Positions 38,919-49,333 are shown, numbered from the stretch's first letter. The stretch: 51,617 bases of DNA from Methylocystis sp. (GCA_024506175.1 JAMBEQ010000022.1:1-51617); one strand, 5' to 3'. Numbers and translations: made by a program. Notes: generated by a model from the letters alone, not told the origin.

Positions 38919-39394
38919 CCCTCGCTGACTCTTATGGTCCCGTCTGGTTGCACGACGCCGATGACCATCAAGCCGCTATCCTGATTACGGACGCGAATGA
39001 GGTCGCCGACGCTTCCGGCCTGCAACGCCATGCCCAGCGCCGTGATAACCAGGCCGTCCTCGGAAAACACGATCTTGACCTGAGCCCCGATTTTGACGAG
39101 CTGTGGATTTTGCACAGCGATCGTCGGAATGGCTTGCCCGGGCAACAAGGTGCGGCGCGCCACTTTTCCAACGATCTCGTTTCTCGATTGCGTCACGCCC
39201 TTTTGCGGCGCTGCGTCAAGCGAAACCTCCACATCCTCGAGCATGCTCTCTTCGATTTTGTCGCCTGGATAAATCGTGACGCGCGCGGTTGGAAGTACTC
39301 GGCTGTCGGCTAAAGACATGCCGGAGAAGAGTGAGGACAAAAAGGAAGCGATTATCGTCGCCGCAAAGCTGCTTCGTCTGTGCGGGGACCGCAT
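38915..39394 (-). CDS. flgA: Flagellar basal body P-ring formation protein FlgA
   Basis: RRTLLPGQAIPTIAVQNPQLVKIGAQVKIVFSEDGLVITALGMALQAGSVGDLIRVRNQDSG. Confidence 0.93.
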   Translation of the reverse strand: MRSPHRRSSFAATIIASFLSSLFSGMSLADSRVLPTARVTIYPGDKIEESMLEDVEVSLDAAPQKGVTQSRNEIVGKVARRTLLPGQAIPTIAVQNPQLVKIGAQVKIVFSEDGLVITALGMALQAGSVGDLIRVRNQDSGLMVIGVVQPDGTIRVSEG

Positions 39395-40182
39395 CAGCGA
39401 ATTCCCTTTGTGATGGTGCCTGCCATGTCGTCCACTGTCTGGATGACCTTCGAATTGAGCTCGAAAGCTCGCTGCGCGGAGATCATGCTGACCAGTTCTT
39501 TTACTGGATCGACGTTCGAGCTTTCGAGGTAACCTTGGGCGATCACGCCGTAGCCGGGGTCGCCAGGAACGCCAGAGTTCGGGGTGCCAGATGCGGCCGT
39601 TTGGCGGAAGAGATTGCCGCTCAGGGCCTCCAGGCCGGCGTCATTGGGGAACGTGGTCAATGTAAGCTGCCCCAATTGCTGAGGGGTAGCTTGGCCGGCG
39701 ATAATGGCGGAGACCACGCCCGACTGCGAAACTGAAACGCTGACCGCGTTGTTGGGGATGGTGATCGTCGGATTGAGCAAATAGCCGTCGACGGTGACAA
39801 GCTGCCCGCTGGCGTTGGGGCTGAACGAGCCCGAACGCGTGTAGAGAACCGAATTGTCGGGGCCGGTGATCTCGAACCACCCTTGGCCGTTGATGCCAAG
39901 ATCGAAGCTATTGCCTGTTTGCGCGAGCGAGCCCTGTATTTCCAAAGGGCGTATCGCGGCCAGCCGCACGCCGAGGCCGATCTGTGAGCCTTGCGGCACG
40001 ATCGCATCGCGTCCGCGGTTTGAAACGCCTTGCAACCTTTCTGTTTGATACAGCAGGTCGGTGAATTCAGCGCGCGATCTCTTGAACGCGGTCGTATTGA
40101 TGTTTGCGATATTGTTCGAAATCACCTCTATGTTTTGTTGCTGCGCGCTCATTCCGGTCGCCGCGATAGCAAGGGCTCGCAT
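39394..40182 (-). CDS. flgG: Flagellar distal rod protein FlgG
   Basis: MRALAIAATGMSAQQQNIEVISNNIANINTTAFKRSRAEFTDLLYQ ... GYLESSNVDPVKELVSMISAQRAFELNSKVI. Confidence 0.97.
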   Translation of the reverse strand: MRALAIAATGMSAQQQNIEVISNNIANINTTAFKRSRAEFTDLLYQTERLQGVSNRGRDAIVPQGSQIGLGVRLAAIRPLEIQGSLAQTGNSFDLGINGQGWFEITGPDNSVLYTRSGSFSPNASGQLVTVDGYLLNPTITIPNNAVSVSVSQSGVVSAIIAGQATPQQLGQLTLTTFPNDAGLEALSGNLFRQTAASGTPNSGVPGDPGYGVIAQGYLESSNVDPVKELVSMISAQRAFELNSKVIQTVDDMAGTITKGIR

Positions 40183-40192
40183 TCAAAACTCC

Positions 40193-40507
40193 TTAGATCG
40201 CCATTTTACTGATTTCCTGGTAGGCGCCCACAAACTTGTCCCGAACGGCGATCATTGTCTGGAGCGAACGCTCGGCAGCCATGACCGCATCAACCACCTG
40301 CACCGTCGAAGCCTTGCCGTGAACGCCGGCGATCGCTGCTGATTCGCCGTCTTTGATTGTAGCTACCGTTTCGTTAGCCAATTGTTGCAGCACGTCCCCA
40401 AAAGACGCCTGTGAGGGCGTGACGCGCGCTTGTTGTTGCGCAAAAGGGGCCGCGCGTTCTACCGGGGTGGTCGCGAAGGACAGGGCGAGGGCTGAAATTT
40501 CGCTCAT
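40193..40507 (-). CDS. fliE: Flagellar hook-basal body protein FliE
   Basis: [69 protein letters not shown]. Confidence 0.94.
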   Translation of the reverse strand: MSEISALALSFATTPVERAAPFAQQQARVTPSQASFGDVLQQLANETVATIKDGESAAIAGVHGKASTVQVVDAVMAAERSLQTMIAVRDKFVGAYQEISKMAI

Positions 40508-40923
40508 GGGGCGCCTTTCAAGAGGTCGATGGTCATGGAGAGAAGATCGCGTGTCTGCTTCATTGTCTGCAGATCGGCCTCATAGGCGCGGTTTGCTTCG
40601 CGCATATCCGCCAGTTCGACGATCGTATTGACGTTCGGCAGCAGAACATTGCCGTTCGCGTCCGCGGCTGGATTTCCTGGATCATGCTCGACGTTGAACG
40701 GCGAAAGATCCGTGCCCACGGGACCAGCGTGGACCAGCGCTGCGCCAGACACACGGTCGAGTTCGCTCGCAAAGGAGATGGTTTTGCGACGGTAAGGGTC
40801 TGCCCCGGCGGTCTTGCCGGTGGACATGGCGTTCGCCAGATTTTCAGAGACGACGCGCAGCCTCGCGGATTGAGCCGCGAGGCCTGAGCCGGCGATTTTC
40901 AGAGATGCGACTAGCGGGTCCAT
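40504..40923 (-). CDS. flgC: Flagellar rod protein FlgC
   Basis: [36 protein letters not shown] ... [12 protein letters not shown] ... [39 protein letters not shown]. Confidence 0.95.
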   Translation of the reverse strand: MDPLVASLKIAGSGLAAQSARLRVVSENLANAMSTGKTAGADPYRRKTISFASELDRVSGAALVHAGPVGTDLSPFNVEHDPGNPAADANGNVLLPNVNTIVELADMREANRAYEADLQTMKQTRDLLSMTIDLLKGAP

Positions 40924-40928
40924 TGCCT

Positions 40929-41312
40929 TTATCCTTTGAGACCCGAGAGCCACATGCCGTGGAAGGTCTTGAGAATATTCGTGTCCATCGAGAAGTTGTT
41001 GCGGATGTCTCCAGCCTTGATCATTTCGGCCTCCAGAGAGACGCTGTTGCCCGAGTGCGTCACCTCCCAGGCGTCTCCGTCTTTCGCGGACACGACTTCG
41101 CCAGTTCTCGGGGTTGACGTCTGATGAGAGGGGCTCGTCGTCTCCATCTGAAGACTCGCGCTTCTATCGAGGACTTTGGCGAAATCAGAGATCTCTTGTG
41201 TCTTGTAGCCGGGCGTGTTCGCGTGGGCGACATTTTGCGAAACGACTGACTGGCGCGCGGAGAGCCACCCTCTTTGGAGGCTCAAAAGATTGAAAAGATG
41301 GACAGGCTCCAT
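40929..41312 (-). CDS. flgB: Flagellar rod protein FlgB
   Basis: [39 protein letters not shown]; upstream of flgC. Confidence 0.93.
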   Translation of the reverse strand: MEPVHLFNLLSLQRGWLSARQSVVSQNVAHANTPGYKTQEISDFAKVLDRSASLQMETTSPSHQTSTPRTGEVVSAKDGDAWEVTHSGNSVSLEAEMIKAGDIRNNFSMDTNILKTFHGMWLSGLKG

Positions 41313-41444
41313 TCGGCTCTCTCCTTTCCTAAGGGAAAGTTATCGATTCTCGCTTGCCTCGGACTGGCAGTTGTTTGGAGAGCGTCGGCTAGCAGGTTTC
41401 CGCTCGAGCAAGTTCCAGCGACAATAAATGCGCTCTAAACACAA

Positions 41445-41476
41445 ACGCCCGCCAATCGGTTTCGATCGGCGGGCGT
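41445..41476 (-). terminator. Stem-loop downstream of the 41502-41771 ORF
   Basis: ACGCCCGCCaATCG-gttt-CGATcGGCGGGCGT; weak U tract (tttgtgttt) on the minus strand. Confidence 0.6.
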
Positions 41477-41501
41477 CGAGCGGCTGTGGACTGTCGGGCG
41501 A

Positions 41502-41771
41502 TCAAGCGACCCGGTTGCCGGGGATATATGGCGTAACGCGCATCTGTGAATTCGAACCCAGCTCATTCGCCACGCGGTTCTCGATAACGTTGTTTAGCCT
41601 CTGCTGGAGCGTATCGGGCGCCTTCTCGGGACGCGCCGGCTCGTCGCTGTAGATCTGATTCATTTCCGTGATGAAGCGTTCGGTCGCCTTCAGCGCGCGA
41701 TACTGGGGGAGATTGGCCAAATCGCTCATCATCTGGTCATGCATCGCCTTCAATTGCGCTATCGTCTGCAT
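41502..41771 (-). CDS. Small conserved protein, paralog of 17251-17493
   Basis: MQTIAQLKAMHDQMMSDLANLPQYRALKATERFITEMNQIY; 22 of the first 41 residues identical to the 17251 protein by hand count. Confidence 0.8.
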   Translation of the reverse strand: MQTIAQLKAMHDQMMSDLANLPQYRALKATERFITEMNQIYSDEPARPEKAPDTLQQRLNNVIENRVANELGSNSQMRVTPYIPGNRVA

Positions 41772-41860
41772 CGGGTCGCTCCCTCGGTCGGTAATCGAAT
41801 TATTAATCGACGAAGCTAGCCCCAAGCTGGCTCTACCGTTTTGCTGGCGGTGGCGTCGAG

Positions 41861-42316
41861 TCAGTGCGGAATGTCTTCCTTGGGAACAAAAGTGAGGCTC
41901 TTTACCAAGGTTTCCTTGATCCGTGGAGCGCCCAGGCGCGCATTCACATTCGCGGTGATCTGCTTCGTCAGCGCGTCGATATCCACTTTCTCGAGCTTCG
42001 CAAAATCCACCTTGGTGTCGGAGTAGATAAGTCTAAACGCCTCGTCGATGAGGAACCCCTCGGGGTCGACGCCGTCGCCGCCATGACCCTCGCCAGCCTC
42101 CATGACGAACATGAATTCAACCGAAACATATCCCTTGAGCAAGCCGCCAGAGATGACGGGGACCGAAATGGGTTTAACCTTTTTCACCTCAGCCTTAATA
42201 GGCCGGTCCTCGGTCGTCAGCGCGTTCGCGCGATGCTCTTGCCAGTAAGCGCCGCCATAGGTCGACAAGAGGGCGACGAGGCCGCACCATAGACCGATTA
42301 GCAGAGTTCGAATCAT
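41861..42316 (-). CDS. Membrane-anchored conserved hypothetical protein, possibly FliL-like
   Basis: N-terminal TM then PISVPVISGGLLKGYVSVEFMFVME ... FLIDEAFRLIYSDTKVDFAKLEKVDIDALTKQITANVNARLGAPRIKETLVKSLTFVP; in flagellar operon. Confidence 0.6.
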   Translation of the reverse strand: MIRTLLIGLWCGLVALLSTYGGAYWQEHRANALTTEDRPIKAEVKKVKPISVPVISGGLLKGYVSVEFMFVMEAGEGHGGDGVDPEGFLIDEAFRLIYSDTKVDFAKLEKVDIDALTKQITANVNARLGAPRIKETLVKSLTFVPKEDIPH

Positions 42317-42738
42317 CCGAGCCTCTCATTGGCCCGTAGGGAGGTTCGCCGTGAATAGGTCCCATCTGATTCCTCTTCGCGAATGGCGCTGATGATCAGC
42401 TTGGAAATCTCTGAGGCGGCCTGCAAATTCCGCTTCAGCACTTCGCCGTTATTCGTCAATCGCTCGTTCAGGCGCCGCAGCGCTTCGAGCAAAACGGGCG
42501 ACGCCTCGGCAACGCCTCTCGATAGAATCATGAATTCCAGAAGCGCGTGGTTTTTTTTCGCATTGAAGGCGTCGAAGGCGATTTTTTCCCCGGCCAACAA
42601 TGCTTTTGTTTCCGAATCGACAAGAGCGTCCATCCGGTCGATCCAGCGCATCAAGGCTGCCTCGGCTTCGGAGTTCGGGGAACTTGGGTCCGGCGACTGG
42701 CCATGCCGGGGAGCCGGTTGATTGAGAGGGTCGATCAA
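42313..42738 (-). CDS. FlgN-like export chaperone candidate
   Basis: All-helical acidic N-terminal segment, AFNAKKNHALLEFMILSRG, late N-x-LKRNLQAASEISKLII..DGTYSR; flagellar context. Confidence 0.45.
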   Translation of the reverse strand: MIDPLNQPAPRHGQSPDPSSPNSEAEAALMRWIDRMDALVDSETKALLAGEKIAFDAFNAKKNHALLEFMILSRGVAEASPVLLEALRRLNERLTNNGEVLKRNLQAASEISKLIISAIREEESDGTYSRRTSLRANERLG

Positions 42739-42768
42739 TGGTGGCGCTCTACTTGCTGTGAAAAGGCG

Positions 42769-43269
42769 CTAGGATGTCTTGGTTGGCACCACCGACGCAT
42801 GGGTGGCAGGTGGCGCGATCTTGGGCTCGAGCATTTTTTTCAAACCGATGACCCCGGAGGCGGCGAGCTTATCCGAAAGCTGTTCCGCCATCATTGAGCG
42901 CCACACGTTTCCAGAAGCGCCTGAGCCGAAAGTTTCGGCGTCTTTCGGAAGAAGCGCCTCGAAGAATGTTTGCAAGACCAGCGCTTCGAATTTTTTTGCA
43001 GCCTCGGCGGCGGGATTGGAAGGGGTCGACGCAAAGGTTGTCGCGCTTGATGGAGGCGGATAAGCGGCGCGAAGCCCGACGCCAGCGGCTCGCCAAGTAG
43101 ACGAACTCGGCGCCTGCGCTTTAAGGCCGCTTTCTTGTGTGAGTGACGCGAAACTGACCTCCGGCGCGCTCGCGGCCGCCTCAAGACGACGGAGCGCTAC
43201 CTGTTGGCGCTTGGGATCGGCTGCTTTTGCGACGTCGGCGATAAGATCCGTCGCTGGAAAGATGGACAT
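42769..43269 (-). CDS. Rod-binding protein, FlgJ N-terminal/CheL-like
   Basis: AAEAAKKFEALVLQTFFEALLPKDAETFGSGASGNVWRSMMAEQLSDKLAASGVIGLKKML. Confidence 0.85.
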   Translation of the reverse strand: MSIFPATDLIADVAKAADPKRQQVALRRLEAAASAPEVSFASLTQESGLKAQAPSSSTWRAAGVGLRAAYPPPSSATTFASTPSNPAAEAAKKFEALVLQTFFEALLPKDAETFGSGASGNVWRSMMAEQLSDKLAASGVIGLKKMLEPKIAPPATHASVVPTKTS

Positions 43270-43314
43270 GCCGTTTCTCCGGAGGTTCCGGCGTAGAAAA
43301 GTAATTCGTGGAAC

Positions 43315-43737
43315 TTACTCGGCGCTGACGCTTCGTGGCGCGGAAAAACGTTCGAGGATCGACGCTTTTTCCTTCTCGGCGGCCTGATCTCCTATCTTGG
43401 CGTCAATTCGCTCGGCTGCTCGGTCAATGCGCTTGATCTGCCGCTTCAAAACCAGCGTCGCTTCGAGCTGTCGGGAGAGTTCCAACTCGAGCTCGTGCCG
43501 GCGCAGTGAGGCCAGATGAAGCCGGTCCAAAACAAGCGTCGAAAACGACATAGCCGTTAGGTCGTCGCGATTCAGATACCGCTGGAGATCCTGTATCTGG
43601 GTCGCCACGTCGTCCAGACGCTTCTCGATATTTACGCGCTTAACCGTCTCGGCCAGAAGGCGGCGCTCCTGCATCGATAGCAATTTCGAAATCCGGCGCT
43701 GTTTGTCCCGCAAGCTCTTTATCCTTTCGCCAGCCAA
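43315..43737 (-). CDS. FliJ-like coiled-coil protein
   Basis: About 140 aa almost entirely charged helix (RRISKLLSMQERRLLAETVKRVNIEKRLDDVATQIQDLQRYL...); overlaps fliR end. Confidence 0.5.
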   Translation of the reverse strand: MAGERIKSLRDKQRRISKLLSMQERRLLAETVKRVNIEKRLDDVATQIQDLQRYLNRDDLTAMSFSTLVLDRLHLASLRRHELELELSRQLEATLVLKRQIKRIDRAAERIDAKIGDQAAEKEKASILERFSAPRSVSAE

Positions 43738-44474
43738 GCAGCATATTCCATGATGAGCTCTCCGAGCGTCTCAGAGCTCAACGAGTATAGGAACGCGAGG
43801 CCCCCAAAAATCAACGCGGGCGTTACCGCGAAATAGACAGGCACTTGCGGAGTGAGCTTGTTGAGGAAGGCCACTGCGACGTTGCTGATAAGGCCAAAGA
43901 TAAGGAAAGGGCTGGCGATGCGCAGGACGACGGCATAGGCGTCGCCCATCGACTTCAGCAGCTCCCGCAACATCGCCTCCGACGATTGGGCGCCGAAGGG
44001 CACAATGTGCTCATAAGACGTTGCGATGCCCCGGATCAGCTCCAGATGCAGGTCAAGGGCGAAAATGAGGGCCATGATCCCGACCGTTACAAGAGAGGTG
44101 AGAGCAGGCGTTGGCTCGGATTCATTGATAGGCGCCCCGAGCGAGTTCCCCAGCCCGATAGAAAGCGTAACCGCCGTGAACATGGTTTCAGCGGCGAACA
44201 GAAACATCCTGCATGTCGAGCCGATCAATACGCCGATGATTGTTTCGGAAACAATCGCCGTGACCGCCGCGAGCAGGGGCGCTGAGGAAACCGTTTGGAA
44301 CAGCTTAGGCCAAAGATTCATCGCGACCGGTGCCGATACGGCGACCGCAATATAGAGCCGGACGCGCATGGGCACACGATCGCCGCCCACTCCCGGGAGC
44401 ATCATGATGCACCCCGCGACTCGGCAGAAGACGACGAACCATGCTTCGAGAAGCTGGTCCAGCGGCGCGCTCAC
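43719..44474 (-). CDS. fliR: Flagellar export protein FliR
   Basis: Polytopic; [42 protein letters not shown] ... [12 protein letters not shown]-like [17 protein letters not shown]. Confidence 0.95.
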   Translation of the reverse strand: MSAPLDQLLEAWFVVFCRVAGCIMMLPGVGGDRVPMRVRLYIAVAVSAPVAMNLWPKLFQTVSSAPLLAAVTAIVSETIIGVLIGSTCRMFLFAAETMFTAVTLSIGLGNSLGAPINESEPTPALTSLVTVGIMALIFALDLHLELIRGIATSYEHIVPFGAQSSEAMLRELLKSMGDAYAVVLRIASPFLIFGLISNVAVAFLNKLTPQVPVYFAVTPALIFGGLAFLYSLSSETLGELIMEYAAWLAKG

Positions 44475-46552
44475 GAGATTGTTCCAAGAGAGCGCAGATG
44501 AACGCCGCAGGCGATTTCCAGATGCGATAGCACCGGCTGGGCAGGATAGAGACGGCCGACAATAAGCCGCACGAACGGTCGCGCGTCTGGGGTCGTGACG
44601 ATCGCAAAAATTTCTCCCTGGTCGGAGAATTTCTGAATTGCGGCGACGGTATCCTGACTGAAGCGCTCTATCTGCGCGGGATCCGCGTCGAGCCCGACGA
44701 TCTCGCCCTTTGCGTCGCGCTTGAGGTGCTCATGGAAGAACAGGTCCCAGCGGCTGCCAAGGCGAAGGACGCTCAAAACGCCGTCGACGGCGAGCTCGCC
44801 GCAGATTTGGGGAGCGATCCGAACGCGAACATGCTCAACGATGGCTTCTGGTCGACGGGCAAAGGGCGCGACTTCCGCGATCGCCTCGAGAATCATCTCG
44901 AGATTGCGAATCGATACTCGCTCGGCGAGTAGAAGTTTGAGCACGCTTTGAAGCGACGAGTTCGATACGAAGTTCGGGACGATTTCATCCAGAAGCTTGC
45001 GATACTCGGGGTCGAGCTTTTCGAGGAGCTGCCGCACGTCCTTGTAGGAAAGGAGTTGCGATAGGTTGTTTCGCAGCACTTCGCCCAGATGCGTCAAGAG
45101 CACGGACATTGGATCAATGGGATTGAAGCGCTGCCTGCGCGCTTCCTCGACAAGCGCATCGGCCACCCACAGCGCTTTGATCCCGAACGCAGGATCTCTC
45201 GCCTCCTCGCCCGGGAGATCGGGCATGCGCCCGTTTCCAACGACGACCATGTGCTGACCGAGGCGGAGCTCGTCTGATACGACCGTGGTGCCGTGAATGC
45301 GGATCTGATACCCTTTGGGCTTCACTTGCAGATCATCGGCCAATCTTATCTCAGGGACAATGAAGCCATAGAGCTTCGCGAAATTCCGGCGCATCTTGCC
45401 GACGCGATTGGTAAGCTCCTCCTGGGAGACCAGAAAACGCGTCCAAAGTTGCTTGCCAAGCAGCAACTCGACATCCGCGGGTCGCAGCGCCTCCTTGAAA
45501 GACGTTTTGTTGTCTTGAAGCGCGCGCTTCTCCTCTTCCGCGTGACGCAGCTGCTTTTCTGCTTCCTTCTTCTTCGTTTCGCCCCTTACTTTTTGCGCAA
45601 CGAAGGCCATTGTTAATCCGAGGACGCCGAATGGCGCCATCGGCAAACCCGGCATCGCGGCGAGCACAAACATAAGGACCGAGGCGACAAGAATCGCATT
45701 GGGATAACCGCCAAGCTGGCGAACGATATTCTGCTCCGCCGAGCCGCGCGTGCCGCCTTTCGAGACCAGAAGGCCGGCGGCCAGCGAGACGATCAACGCC
45801 GGGATCTGAGAGACGAGGCCGTCGCCGACAGAAAGTTTGGTGTAAACATCAGCCGCGTTCGCGAGCGTCATTCCATGCCGCGTGACGCCGATGACAATTC
45901 CACCAAAGATATTCACTGTGAGAATGATCAGGCCTGCAATGGCGTCGCCGCGGACAAATTTGGACGCGCCGTCCATCGAGCCAAAGAATGCACTTTCTTC
46001 CTCGAGCTCCCTGCGACGATCTTGCGCCTGGCGGTCATCGATAAGTCCCGCAGAGAGATCTGCGTCGATCGCCATTTGTTTTCCGGGGATCGCATCCAGC
46101 GTGAATCGCGCGCCGACTTCGGCGATACGGGTTGCGCCTTTGGTGATAACCAAAAAATTTACGATGACGATGATGGCGAAGACGGTTAGACCGATGACAA
46201 AATCGCCGCTCATGACGAGACGTGAAAAGCCACCGATAATATAGCCTGCCGCGCTTGTCCCTTCAGCGCCGTGAGAAAGAATTAGCCGGGTTGTAGCAAT
46301 GTTCAAGGCCAAGCGTAGGATGGTCGCGACCAGCAGAATGGTTGGAAACGAGGAAAACTCCAGCGGCTTTTGAATCCATAGGCTGACCATCAGGATCAAG
46401 ACAGAGAGGCCGATGGAGAACGCCAGGCCGAGATCGATTGCGACCGGCGGCATCGGCAGGAAAAAGACGCACAGGATGAAAATGATCGATATTGCGAAGC
46501 CGACGTCGGTCGGCCGTCGTGACGGCGCGATTGCTTCCGCCATTTTCGTCAT
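44471..46552 (-). CDS. flhA: Flagellar export protein FlhA
   Basis: [75 protein letters not shown]. Confidence 0.98.
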   Translation of the reverse strand: MTKMAEAIAPSRRPTDVGFAISIIFILCVFFLPMPPVAIDLGLAFSIGLSVLILMVSLWIQKPLEFSSFPTILLVATILRLALNIATTRLILSHGAEGTSAAGYIIGGFSRLVMSGDFVIGLTVFAIIVIVNFLVITKGATRIAEVGARFTLDAIPGKQMAIDADLSAGLIDDRQAQDRRRELEEESAFFGSMDGASKFVRGDAIAGLIILTVNIFGGIVIGVTRHGMTLANAADVYTKLSVGDGLVSQIPALIVSLAAGLLVSKGGTRGSAEQNIVRQLGGYPNAILVASVLMFVLAAMPGLPMAPFGVLGLTMAFVAQKVRGETKKKEAEKQLRHAEEEKRALQDNKTSFKEALRPADVELLLGKQLWTRFLVSQEELTNRVGKMRRNFAKLYGFIVPEIRLADDLQVKPKGYQIRIHGTTVVSDELRLGQHMVVVGNGRMPDLPGEEARDPAFGIKALWVADALVEEARRQRFNPIDPMSVLLTHLGEVLRNNLSQLLSYKDVRQLLEKLDPEYRKLLDEIVPNFVSNSSLQSVLKLLLAERVSIRNLEMILEAIAEVAPFARRPEAIVEHVRVRIAPQICGELAVDGVLSVLRLGSRWDLFFHEHLKRDAKGEIVGLDADPAQIERFSQDTVAAIQKFSDQGEIFAIVTTPDARPFVRLIVGRLYPAQPVLSHLEIACGVHLRSLGTIS

Positions 46553-46601
46553 GGCCCCTTATCCTGTCTCGTCATGAGCGGATCTACAAAGGCTATTGCG
46601 T

Positions 46602-46868
46602 TCAATAGCCCGTTTCTATGCGCGCGTACAAGGTTTCAGTGAAGGACTTGATTTTTCCGCCGATAAACGGAGAAGCGAGACTAAGGACCGCCAACATCGC
46701 CAGAATTTTTGGCACGAACGTCAGGGTCATTTCCTGAACTTGTGTGAGCGCCTGAATCAAGGAGGCGACGACGCCGACGAGAAGCGCCGCGCCGACCAGA
46801 GGGCCCGTGACGATGAGTACGGTGATGATCGACCGTTGGAGCAGTTCGAGGGCGTCGGCTTCGTTCAT
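46602..46868 (-). CDS. fliQ: Flagellar export protein FliQ
   Basis: 88 aa, two TM; GPLVGAALLVGVVASLIQALTQVQEMTLTFVPKI. Confidence 0.95.
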   Translation of the reverse strand: MNEADALELLQRSIITVLIVTGPLVGAALLVGVVASLIQALTQVQEMTLTFVPKILAMLAVLSLASPFIGGKIKSFTETLYARIETGY

Positions 46869-46870
46869 GG

Positions 46871-47263
46871 TCAGCTGATGGTTACGCCAGGGGCGATCGT
46901 AACTTGATTGCCAGTGTCCAGCGTCGCGACGAGGCCGGAGCTTGTGAGGGAAACGGATTTAACGACTCCTGTCACAGTCCCGTCTGAGCTCGTCAGGCTT
47001 TTTCCGATTGCGTTCGTGGCCTGATCGAGGCGCGATGTATCAAGTAATGAGCTCAGAAGCTTGTTGGCTTGGACAGATTGTTCGACGGAGGAAAAAGTCG
47101 CCAGCTGGGTCACGGTTTGGGTCGGATCCATCGGCTTGGTTGGATCCTGATTTTTTAGCTCGGTGACGAGGAGCTGAAGAAATGTGTTGTAATCACCGAC
47201 GCTGCTCTGGGGCTGCTGCACGTTTGTTTGGCTCTGGGACGAGCCCACGGGATTCACTTGCAT
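46871..47263 (-). CDS. flgD: Flagellar hook assembly protein FlgD
   Basis: DYNTFLQLLVTELKNQDPTKPMDPTQTVTQLATFSSVEQSVQANKLL. Confidence 0.95.
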   Translation of the reverse strand: MQVNPVGSSQSQTNVQQPQSSVGDYNTFLQLLVTELKNQDPTKPMDPTQTVTQLATFSSVEQSVQANKLLSSLLDTSRLDQATNAIGKSLTSSDGTVTGVVKSVSLTSSGLVATLDTGNQVTIAPGVTIS

Positions 47264-47281
47264 TCTTTCACTTCCTTCGTG

Positions 47282-47686
47282 CTAGGCGGCGCAGCTCGCC
47301 TCCGGTACCGGCGTGGCTTCGGCCTCAAGAGGAAAGAGGCCGCGCAGAATTTTCAGAGCGTCGAAGTAACGCTTGCTGTCGATAAGCCTTGCGACCAAAG
47401 ATAATCCCTCAACGACACGCGAGTCGCTTTTCAAGCCTATTGCGCAAGTCGACATCAGGTCTCGTGCAAGATACAGCGCGGCATCCGTGTCGTTCGGGGA
47501 AATGAGCATCAATTGCACGGCGAAATAAAGCTGCTTGAGTGGCGTTGTCGCGTCGGCGGCCTGCATGACGTGGTTTTCGAGTAGAAAGGTCACGTCGTTG
47601 AGCAGCTCTATGCAGACCTTTCGATCCACCCGCAGCACCGCGCCATTTATGTAGATTCTTTCGCCACGCTTGAGAGAGATGTTCAT
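47282..47686 (-). CDS. flbT: Flagellin biosynthesis regulator FlbT
   Basis: LKRGERIYINGAVLRVDRKVCIELLNDVTFLLENHVMQAADATTPLKQLYFAVQLMLI. Confidence 0.93.
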   Translation of the reverse strand: MNISLKRGERIYINGAVLRVDRKVCIELLNDVTFLLENHVMQAADATTPLKQLYFAVQLMLISPNDTDAALYLARDLMSTCAIGLKSDSRVVEGLSLVARLIDSKRYFDALKILRGLFPLEAEATPVPEASCAA

Positions 47687-47693
47687 GCGACCC

Positions 47694-48041
47694 TCATTTC
47701 AGCCCGTCGGCAATCATGCGGTTGATTTCGATCAAGCCATCGAAGTTCGCCGAGTCGCCCGAGTCAATTTTGTCGAGTTCCCGCAACACCCATATGCCGA
47801 TCGATATCAACGAGGCGCGAAGCTCGACCGGAAGGCAGTTCTCGTCATTCCCGAGATCCGATACGAAAACCGCCCAGAGCGAGCGCACAAAGTGAGTCGC
47901 CTCGAAGGACTCCATGGATTTTGCGCCCCGCACGCGGGCCATCGACAGAAGTTTGACGCCCTTTTCGAGCAGATCTTTTTCCCTCTGTCGTGCGACGGAA
48001 TAAGAGTCATTGACGACCTCGTCATAGAGTCTTTGATACAT
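47694..48041 (-). CDS. flaF: Flagellin biosynthesis regulator FlaF
   Basis: REKDLLEKGVKLLSMARVRG ... RSLWAVFVSDLGNDENCLPVELRASLISIGIWVLRELDKI; next to flbT. Confidence 0.9.
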   Translation of the reverse strand: MYQRLYDEVVNDSYSVARQREKDLLEKGVKLLSMARVRGAKSMESFEATHFVRSLWAVFVSDLGNDENCLPVELRASLISIGIWVLRELDKIDSGDSANFDGLIEINRMIADGLK

Positions 48042-48094
48042 TCAGCTTCACCGAGGTTTTGCTGGATTTACGTTCGTATTTGAAGAGAGCCGCG

Positions 48095-49333
48095 CTATTT
48101 CAGGTTGTTGAGAACCTGCATGATATCCGACGCTACCTGGAAGACCTGGCTGTTCGCGGTGTAAGAGCGTTGTGCGATGATCATGGATGAAAGCTCCGAG
48201 GCCAGATCGACAGTCGAGCTTTCCAGTGTCTTGCTTTGGATCGTTCCGAAGCCGCCGCCGCCGGGAGCGCCGATGTAAATCTGACCGGAGTCAGCGCTCG
48301 CCGAATAAACATTGCCACTTCCGGCCAACAGATTGTTCGGGCTTGAGACTTTCCCTAATGGGATCATGTAAGCAGCGACGAACTGCCCATTTTTGAGCTG
48401 ATAGTTCAGCGTGCCGTCATTGCCGATGCTTATGCCGTCAACCGTTGAGGCTTCATAGCCGTTGACCACGCTATCGGTGACAGTGTAGCCGGCGCCGAGC
48501 TGCGTCATTTTTGACAGATCAAGAGACATCGATCGGCCGTTAGGCACGGTGAGCGTGACGCTGCTGGGACTCGATATTGTGCCGTCGGCCGCATTGAAGT
48601 TGAGCGTTTGTGTGGTCACAGCGCCCGATGCGTAAGGAAATCCGCCGGTTGAGCTCGCATCAGCGTGGTTATAGGCGGTCATCTCCCAGGTGTTTGCGCC
48701 CGTTTTTGCGAAATAGAGGTCGAGGACGGTCGCATTTCCGAGGTTATCATAAACCGTCAGGGATGATTTTCCGGCAAACTGCGCGCTGGCTGAATTCGTG
48801 GAAGGAAGGTTGGCTGCGGCGACCACGCCGGAGCTAGCTGGTAAATTCGCGGCAAACGAACCGGAGGTCGTAGGCGCCGAGAACATGGCGTTCTTTTTGA
48901 TGGTCAAAACAGATAAATTCCCCGCCAGGCCCGCGTTCGCGTCGTAGCCCATCAGATAATATCCGGCGGAATTGACCAATCGACCTTGGGCGTCCTGGAC
49001 GAAACCGCCGGCTCTGGTAAGGAATGTCCGGCCGTTGCTGTCGGAAACCAGAAAAAAGCCATCTCCATCGATTGCCAGATCGGTGCCGACCCCCGTGGTC
49101 TGCAAAGCCCCTTGCAAAGTGACTTCATCGCGGGTGACCGTGGAGACGCCGCCACCCGGGATATCGCCGCCTTGTTGTTGGTAGCCGCTGAGCACGGTCA
49201 GAAAATCGGTCCGCTCATTCTTGTATCCCGTGGTGTTGGTATTGGAAATATTGCGGGAAATTGCCGCGAGCCAATCGGACTGCGCCGCCATTCCCATGAC
49301 TGCCGTGTTGAAAATATTGAAGTTCGTGCTCAT
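48095..49333 (-). CDS. flgE: Flagellar hook protein FlgE
   Basis: FNTAVMGMAAQSDWLAAISRNISNTNTTGYKNERTDFLTVLSG ... ESSTVDLASELSSMIIAQRSYTANSQVFQVASDIMQVLNNLK. Confidence 0.95.
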   Translation of the reverse strand: MSTNFNIFNTAVMGMAAQSDWLAAISRNISNTNTTGYKNERTDFLTVLSGYQQQGGDIPGGGVSTVTRDEVTLQGALQTTGVGTDLAIDGDGFFLVSDSNGRTFLTRAGGFVQDAQGRLVNSAGYYLMGYDANAGLAGNLSVLTIKKNAMFSAPTTSGSFAANLPASSGVVAAANLPSTNSASAQFAGKSSLTVYDNLGNATVLDLYFAKTGANTWEMTAYNHADASSTGGFPYASGAVTTQTLNFNAADGTISSPSSVTLTVPNGRSMSLDLSKMTQLGAGYTVTDSVVNGYEASTVDGISIGNDGTLNYQLKNGQFVAAYMIPLGKVSSPNNLLAGSGNVYSASADSGQIYIGAPGGGGFGTIQSKTLESSTVDLASELSSMIIAQRSYTANSQVFQVASDIMQVLNNLK

